Assembly: GCA_036490475.1 (NCBI GenBank)
Contig: DASXDT010000006.1
Coordinates: forward strand, 186,001-250,000
Length of the DNA: 64,000 nt
DNA from: Candidatus Tumulicola sp.
GTDB taxonomy: Bacteria > Vulcanimicrobiota > Vulcanimicrobiia > Vulcanimicrobiales > Vulcanimicrobiaceae
Direction of reading: 5' to 3'
In this document: positions 59,581 through 64,000 of the stretch, piece after piece
Layout: every line of letters begins with the position of its first letter
Numbering within the stretch: the first letter of the stretch is position 1
The notes under the pieces: generated by a model
The model's database searches: none
What the model was told of the DNA's origin: nothing
The model's input: only the letters and a program-made list of their open reading frames with translations
Program-made: the position numbers and the translations under genes

Positions 59581-60463
59581 ACGAAACGATTCTGCCGACG
59601 GAAGCTAATGCAGCATCGCGCGTGGTCGCGCGGACCGTCACCCCGGTCAGATAAGCCGTAACGACGATCGGAGCTCCGGACGCGGCCCAGCCGATCGCGA
59701 TGTCGTTGCGCGTGTCGCTGTCGCCGTACGCGGTATGGCCGCCACCCATGCCCGTTTTATCGCCCGCAGTCCAAGACTTCGGAAAGCCCGCACGAAGCAG
59801 CGTCAAACCGGTCTCGCATTGGATCAGCCAGCGCTGCAAAAGCCCGCGCGTCTTCTCTTGCAAATACTTGTCGCCGACGACCATGTCGCGGGCATCGTAC
59901 GCCATGGCCGATGGCGTCGTCGTGTCGCCCGTCTGGCCGGGGCGCAGCGGGTCGTTCAGCGCCGGTTCGCCGTGCGCGAGGATCGTCTCGGTATCGCCGA
60001 GCTGGCGAATGCCCTTCGTGAATCCCGACGGGCCGCCGACCGACGCTAAGAGCAAGTTGGCCGCCGTGTTGTCGCTGACGCGCACTGCTGCGGCAAGCGC
60101 CTCGCGCACGGTCATATAACCGCGGGCGACGTTCTGTTGCGCCACGGGTGCGTTTTCTAGCAAATCGGTTGTGCTATATGGGATCCGGCGAGCGAACGAC
60201 TCCACGCCAAGGTCGATTTTTCGCAACACCATCGCGGCTAACGGCAACTTGAACGTACTACACATCAAGAAGCGTTCGTGCGCGCGGTATGCTAGGGTTT
60301 TTCCCGAGTTGGTGTCGATCGCGAAGACGCCCAAGCGTCCACCGGTCGAACGTTCGACCGTTGCCAGCTCCTCGGAGTAGGTCGTCGCGGAGGCCGCGCG
60401 CACCGGTGTCGACACCGCAAGCGCAAGGGCAGAAACACCGCCAAAAAACTCGCCTCGTCGCAT
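59564..60463 (-). CDS. bla: class A beta-lactamase
   Basis: This 299-residue protein has a signal sequence and every catalytic element of class A enzymes: S69-T-F-K72, S130-D-N132, E166 in EPALND and K236-T-G238. The natural numbering is close to Ambler positions by chance. Hydrolysis of penicillins or cephalosporins is expected; the spectrum cannot be predicted. It converges with the ArsR gene and is followed by a TonB receptor gene on the other strand. No mobile element or integron feature surrounds it, so it is probably intrinsic. Confidence 0.9.
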   Translation of the reverse strand: MRRGEFFGGVSALALAVSTPVRAASATTYSEELATVERSTGGRLGVFAIDTNSGKTLAYRAHERFLMCSTFKLPLAAMVLRKIDLGVESFARRIPYSTTDLLENAPVAQQNVARGYMTVREALAAAVRVSDNTAANLLLASVGGPSGFTKGIRQLGDTETILAHGEPALNDPLRPGQTGDTTTPSAMAYDARDMVVGDKYLQEKTRGLLQRWLIQCETGLTLLRAGFPKSWTAGDKTGMGGGHTAYGDSDTRNDIAIGWAASGAPIVVTAYLTGVTVRATTRDAALASVGRIVSSTLRP

Positions 60464-60515
60464 CGACGGATCGATTCACAATCGCCGCTGAGGAAACCTC
60501 GCTTTCGAGCCGAAC

Positions 60516-62966
60516 GTGCGCCGCATGCACGGAATTCTGCTCGCACTTTGCTGCCTCGTATCGGGCAACGTACACTCGCCGTCGGGGGCTCCGATCGTCC
60601 AAGCGCAGATCGTCCTGTCGGGCCCGGTCACCGTTCGAGCGGCGACCGATGCGAGAGGCGCGTTCTCCGTGCAAGTATCTCCCGGACGCTACACCGTGGG
60701 GGCGAACGCAGGCGGCTTCATCGCGATTCAAGCCGACATCGGCGAGATCGACCGCGATTCGACCGTCGACGTCGCGTTGGAGCCGGCCGACTCCCCGAAA
60801 CTTCGGACGATCGGCGAGGTGCGCGTAAACGGCGGATACGGATTGGTGCGCAGCGCCATCCCGGAGATGAGCGTTTCGCGCTCGGAGATGGACGCGCTCG
60901 GTTACAGCACCGTGTTGCAAGGTCTGCAGCAGATTCCGTCCGTCGTCATCCAGCATCCCGATTCGGGTGCTCCGACCGCTCCAGCCGTCGTGTCGCTGCG
61001 TGGACCGGACCCATCCGAATCGCTGGTAACGCTCGACGGACAAGTACTCAACGACGGTAACACCGGCGATCTCGACCTCTCGCAGTTCGCCGTGCCGGCT
61101 TTTAACAGCGTCAACGTAACCGAGGGGCTCGGGCCGGCCGATAGTGAGGGCAGCAACACGTTTGGCGGCGCCGTCAACCTCGTATCGCTCCAGCCGACCC
61201 AGCAAGATCACGTTGCGGTATCGGGCTCGGCCGGCTCGTACGGCACGACGCAGACGTGGATGAACGCCACCGGCAGCATCGGGAAACTCGGTTACGCAGT
61301 GGCAGGCAACGTGTATCAGTCGGCCGGCCAAGTCGACCAATATACCCCGGTCTATCCATCCAACAATGCGCCGTCGAAACATTGCAACTTGGTGGGTAGC
61401 GGGATCGTCACGCCGGCCGCACAACCGCAGAACTGTGCGCTGCTCACGCATCTCGGTTCGTCGATCAACGCCAAGCTCGGCCTGGTGAACCTGGATTACA
61501 ACTTTTCGCAACGCGCCGATGCCGGCGTGCGCATCTTCACGCTCGGTGACTTTCGCGACGAAAGCAGCGCGGTGAACGGCATCGCCGGTAATTCATTCGA
61601 ACCATGCGACCCGACCGACTCGAGCGCGCCGGTATGTCCTAGCGGCTTTACGAGCACGCCCAACCCCCGGTACGGCGACAACGTCGGTACGGGCAACGCA
61701 ATCTTTACGCAAAACATCCGCGCCTACGACGCATACTCGCGTTCGGTGCTCGGGTCGGGAACGCTGCTAGCCGAATTCTACGCCAATGATAACGACGTCG
61801 ACCTTTCCGGCGGATCGGGCGCGACGTCGCCGTACGATGTGTCGCATCAAGATAAGCGCTACAACGAAGCCCTATCGTGGGGACGCACGTTCGAAACCGG
61901 CGAGTTCACCTTCGGCGGATACGCGCGCCAAGAATCGCTGACCGCCAACGGCATCGACGGAACGCTATCGCAAAGCGTTAACGCCTACTTCGCGCGCGGC
62001 GCCCAGCAATTCGGCCGGCTGCGCCTTTCGGGCGGCCTCTACGAAGCCGACTACACGACGTTCGGCAGCACGCTGGATTGGCGGCTCGGACTCAGCTACG
62101 ACCTCAACGCGTCGAACGTGATCCATGCCTCCGCAGGCACGGGATTTCGCGCTCCGCTGTTGATCGAACGCTACTATTTTCCTCCGGTGCTGGTGAACGG
62201 CAAGCCGCAACCCAATCCGGGGCTACCGCCCCCCGATCAGAATTGCGTGGTCGCAGGACAAGGAAATCCGGACGAGCGTCCGGAGCACGCGACTGAATAC
62301 GAGCTCGGATATTCGCATCTCTTTTCCACCCAATCCGATCTCGACGTGTCGTTGTACCGTTCCAATTTGCGCGACACGATCGAGAACTATTATCCCTTCG
62401 GAGCGTGCAATTCGAAGCTGGAATATGCATACGAGATTCCGATCAACATCGGGAACGCGGTCTACGAGGGCGCCGAAGTGCGTTATCGCCAAGGATTTCC
62501 AAGGCAGCACCTGACGATGGTGCTATCGTACGGCCTCAACGTCGCGTATCCGTACTCACTCGGACCGAATGTGTCGAATCCGACCTCGGGCGGCAGCTTG
62601 GTCGACGACGAGCAGTTCCTCGGCGTTCCGCAGCAACAAGGGTCGGCAACACTGACATGGGCGCAAAACGGCTGGCACGCATCGACGGCAGCAACCTTCA
62701 GCGGGAACAACAATCCGTTGAGCCAGCAGCCGTACACGATCGTCGACGGCGCGATCGGTCACGATTTCGGACGCCTCGACGTCACCCTAGCCGCATCGAA
62801 CATGTTCAACGCAGTTTCCGGTCCGTTCACGCAGTATCTGGCCGGCGTTCCGTATCGAGGACTGTACGCGGGTCCAAACGGCTCGCAATACCAAGCCAAC
62901 CTGCCCACCGACCAACTCAACGTGCAGCCGGCTTCAATTCGCTTCATCGTAACATTTCACGAGTGA
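60516..62966 (+). CDS. TonB-dependent outer-membrane receptor with carboxypeptidase-regulatory-like N-terminus
   Basis: The 816-residue protein begins with a signal peptide, a CarboxypepD_reg-like beta domain (GNVHSPSGAPIVQAQIVLSG), then a plug (VLQGLQQIPSVVIQ, SLRGPDPSESLVTLDGQ, GSNTFGGAVNLVS) and a beta-barrel. It ends PASIRFIVTFHE, with the terminal aromatic signature of outer-membrane proteins. It imports siderophores, vitamins or large substrates using TonB energy, and proves an outer membrane. The start is GTG 60516 or the ATG three codons later. No TonB, ExbB or ABC importer gene is adjacent. Confidence 0.9.
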   Translation: MRRMHGILLALCCLVSGNVHSPSGAPIVQAQIVLSGPVTVRAATDARGAFSVQVSPGRYTVGANAGGFIAIQADIGEIDRDSTVDVALEPADSPKLRTIGEVRVNGGYGLVRSAIPEMSVSRSEMDALGYSTVLQGLQQIPSVVIQHPDSGAPTAPAVVSLRGPDPSESLVTLDGQVLNDGNTGDLDLSQFAVPAFNSVNVTEGLGPADSEGSNTFGGAVNLVSLQPTQQDHVAVSGSAGSYGTTQTWMNATGSIGKLGYAVAGNVYQSAGQVDQYTPVYPSNNAPSKHCNLVGSGIVTPAAQPQNCALLTHLGSSINAKLGLVNLDYNFSQRADAGVRIFTLGDFRDESSAVNGIAGNSFEPCDPTDSSAPVCPSGFTSTPNPRYGDNVGTGNAIFTQNIRAYDAYSRSVLGSGTLLAEFYANDNDVDLSGGSGATSPYDVSHQDKRYNEALSWGRTFETGEFTFGGYARQESLTANGIDGTLSQSVNAYFARGAQQFGRLRLSGGLYEADYTTFGSTLDWRLGLSYDLNASNVIHASAGTGFRAPLLIERYYFPPVLVNGKPQPNPGLPPPDQNCVVAGQGNPDERPEHATEYELGYSHLFSTQSDLDVSLYRSNLRDTIENYYPFGACNSKLEYAYEIPINIGNAVYEGAEVRYRQGFPRQHLTMVLSYGLNVAYPYSLGPNVSNPTSGGSLVDDEQFLGVPQQQGSATLTWAQNGWHASTAATFSGNNNPLSQQPYTIVDGAIGHDFGRLDVTLAASNMFNAVSGPFTQYLAGVPYRGLYAGPNGSQYQANLPTDQLNVQPASIRFIVTFHE

Positions 62967-62987
62967 TCCGCTAGTAAGGGTGTAATC

Positions 62988-64000
62988 GTGCATCGATTTC
63001 TCATCGTACCGTTCGCAATCGTTCTGGCTCTTGGGCTCGTTTCGTCGAGCGCACGCGCCGCCGCTCAAGATCCGCAACAGCAATTGATGAGCCGGCTATC
63101 GTGGCGCACTATCGGTCCGTATATCGGCGGTCGCGTTGTGGCCGTTTCAGGCGTTCCGAGCAATCCCGACTTGTTCTACATGGGCGGCGTCCAAGGCGGC
63201 ATTTGGAAGAGCACCGACTACGGGCAAAACTGGTCGAACATTTCCGACGGAGAGCTGCCGGGCATCGCCAGCCCGATCGGCGCGTTGGCCGTCGCCGGAT
63301 CGAACCCAAAGGTGATCTACGCCGGGACCGGCGAGTCGGATATTCGCAACGATTTCGATACCGGCGACGGCATCTACAAATCGACCGATGCCGGCAAGAC
63401 GTGGCGATACGCCGGATTACGCGATACGCATATGACCACGAACCTGACGATCGATCCTCGCAACGCGAATATCGTCTACGCCGCTTCGATGGGGCACGTG
63501 TTCGCGCCAAACCCCGAGCGTGGAATTTTCAAAACGACCGATGGCGGAAAATCCTGGAAGCGAATTCTCTATGTGAATGCCGATACCGGCGGCGTCGACC
63601 TGTCGATGGACCAGCATCACCCGAACGTTCTCTACGCATCGATGTGGCAAGCGCGTCGCTTTCCGTGGAAACTCATCTCGGGCGGCCCGGGCAGTGGACT
63701 GTATAAAACGACCGACGGCGGTGCCCACTGGACGAACCTGTCGCGCAATCCCGGCTTTGCGACCGGCACGCTTGGAAAGATCGGCGTTTCGATCGCGCAG
63801 TCGGACCCGCGCAGAGTCTACGCCATCGTACAAGCAAAGGACGGAGGCGTGTTTCGATCGGACGACGGCGGGCGTACGTGGAAGCATCTCAACAATCAGT
63901 GGAAGCTGCGACAACGCGCGTTTTACTATATGGCGATCTTCGCGGACCCCACCGATCCGAATCGCGTGTACGCGCCCAACGTCGATGCGATGTATGTGTC
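62988..64000 (+). CDS. exported BNR/sortilin-type beta-propeller protein, 3' end cut by window edge
   Basis: The open frame begins at GTG 62988, 21 bases after the TonB receptor stop, and is cut by the right edge after 337 codons. A signal peptide (LIVPFAIVLALGLVSSSARA) leads to repeated SxDxGxxW Asp-box units: STDYGQNWS, STDAGKTWR, TTDGGKSWK, TTDGGAHWT, SDDGGRTWK. The family (VPS10/sortilin-like, often annotated as glycosyl hydrolase or photosystem assembly-like) is extracytoplasmic and binds peptides or glycans. Full-length relatives are about 900-1100 residues. Confidence 0.88.
   Translation, partial: MHRFLIVPFAIVLALGLVSSSARAAAQDPQQQLMSRLSWRTIGPYIGGRVVAVSGVPSNPDLFYMGGVQGGIWKSTDYGQNWSNISDGELPGIASPIGALAVAGSNPKVIYAGTGESDIRNDFDTGDGIYKSTDAGKTWRYAGLRDTHMTTNLTIDPRNANIVYAASMGHVFAPNPERGIFKTTDGGKSWKRILYVNADTGGVDLSMDQHHPNVLYASMWQARRFPWKLISGGPGSGLYKTTDGGAHWTNLSRNPGFATGTLGKIGVSIAQSDPRRVYAIVQAKDGGVFRSDDGGRTWKHLNNQWKLRQRAFYYMAIFADPTDPNRVYAPNVDAMYV

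Noticed and set aside
59564-60463. beta-lactamase as an acquired resistance gene
   Set aside because: No transposon, integron, terminal repeat or shift in base composition surrounds it; it looks chromosomal and native.
60258-61511. 417-codon open frame on the - strand
   Set aside because: It is antisense to the TonB receptor and the 5' part of the beta-lactamase gene, with no coherent domain.

Overview
The window is 64 kb of a high-GC bacterial chromosome, densely coded with almost no intergenic space. It looks like core plus ordinary accessory chromosome rather than a mobile island: I found no insertion sequence, phage gene, integrase or CRISPR array. The gene set is that of a free-living, diderm-like (TonB receptor, PBP4), probably aerobic chemoheterotroph: superoxide dismutase, a di-iron epoxidase, acyl-CoA catabolism, desaturase and cyclopropane synthase. 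The mixture (KKATR-repeat H1-like protein, paired propeller lipoproteins, ATP-dependent ligase, CxxC zinc-ribbon protein, many GTG/TTG starts) reminds me of Candidatus Eremiobacterota (WPS-2), but this is inference; marker-gene phylogeny on rpsR, rplI, infA and dnaB would decide it.

Layout. 0-9 kb: cysteine synthase (cut by the edge), a secreted serine hydrolase, ATP-dependent DNA ligase, a DUF885 hydrolase, then an aromatic-CoA module (BoxB-like epoxidase and enoyl-CoA hydratase) divergent from a PaaX-type repressor. 9-14 kb: a tightly coupled 3-hydroxyacyl-CoA dehydrogenase, thiolase, aldehyde dehydrogenase and small acidic protein operon, plausibly the lower part of the same pathway. 14-18 kb: Nudix hydrolase, alpha/beta hydrolase, histone H1-like repeat protein, MFS exporter and a cytidylate-kinase-like protein. 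18-26 kb: a three-part ABC-2 exporter whose second permease is about 5 kb away; between lie a transglutaminase / WtpA-like / small protein operon, a divergent ECF sigma factor with a membrane partner, and a pirin. 26-35 kb: a GIY-YIG/cyclophilin fusion, RsbW-like kinase, GNAT, GSA aminotransferase, an Mrp ATPase with altered Fe-S motif, amidohydrolase, M48 protease, a FolK-FolE2 fusion and Fe/Mn-SOD.

35-44 kb: DUF5996 and cyclopropane synthase, mannose-6-phosphate isomerase, PBP4, MsrA/MsrB, a GNAT, a TlpA-TPR thiol-disulfide protein and tRNA-Thr(CGU). 44-50 kb: a gamma-carbonic-anhydrase-like protein and the informational block rpsR-rplI-lon-dnaB plus infA. 50-57 kb: desaturase, glutamine synthetase with a tiny ORF in front, secreted hydrolase, MarC and two tandem propeller lipoproteins. 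57-64 kb: a beta-lactam/envelope block (serine hydrolase, AHSA1-ArsR pair with twin operators, class A beta-lactamase), a TonB-dependent receptor and the start of a BNR-repeat protein.

No spectacular unknown system is obvious. The strongest candidates for novelty are the twin TGCAAC-N6-GTTGCA operators, the two unusual fusions, the sigma-factor/transglutaminase/metal-binding-protein divergon, the ABC operon interrupted by a hexapeptide protein, and the 28-codon ORF before glutamine synthetase. There is no gene-free stretch longer than 300 bases.
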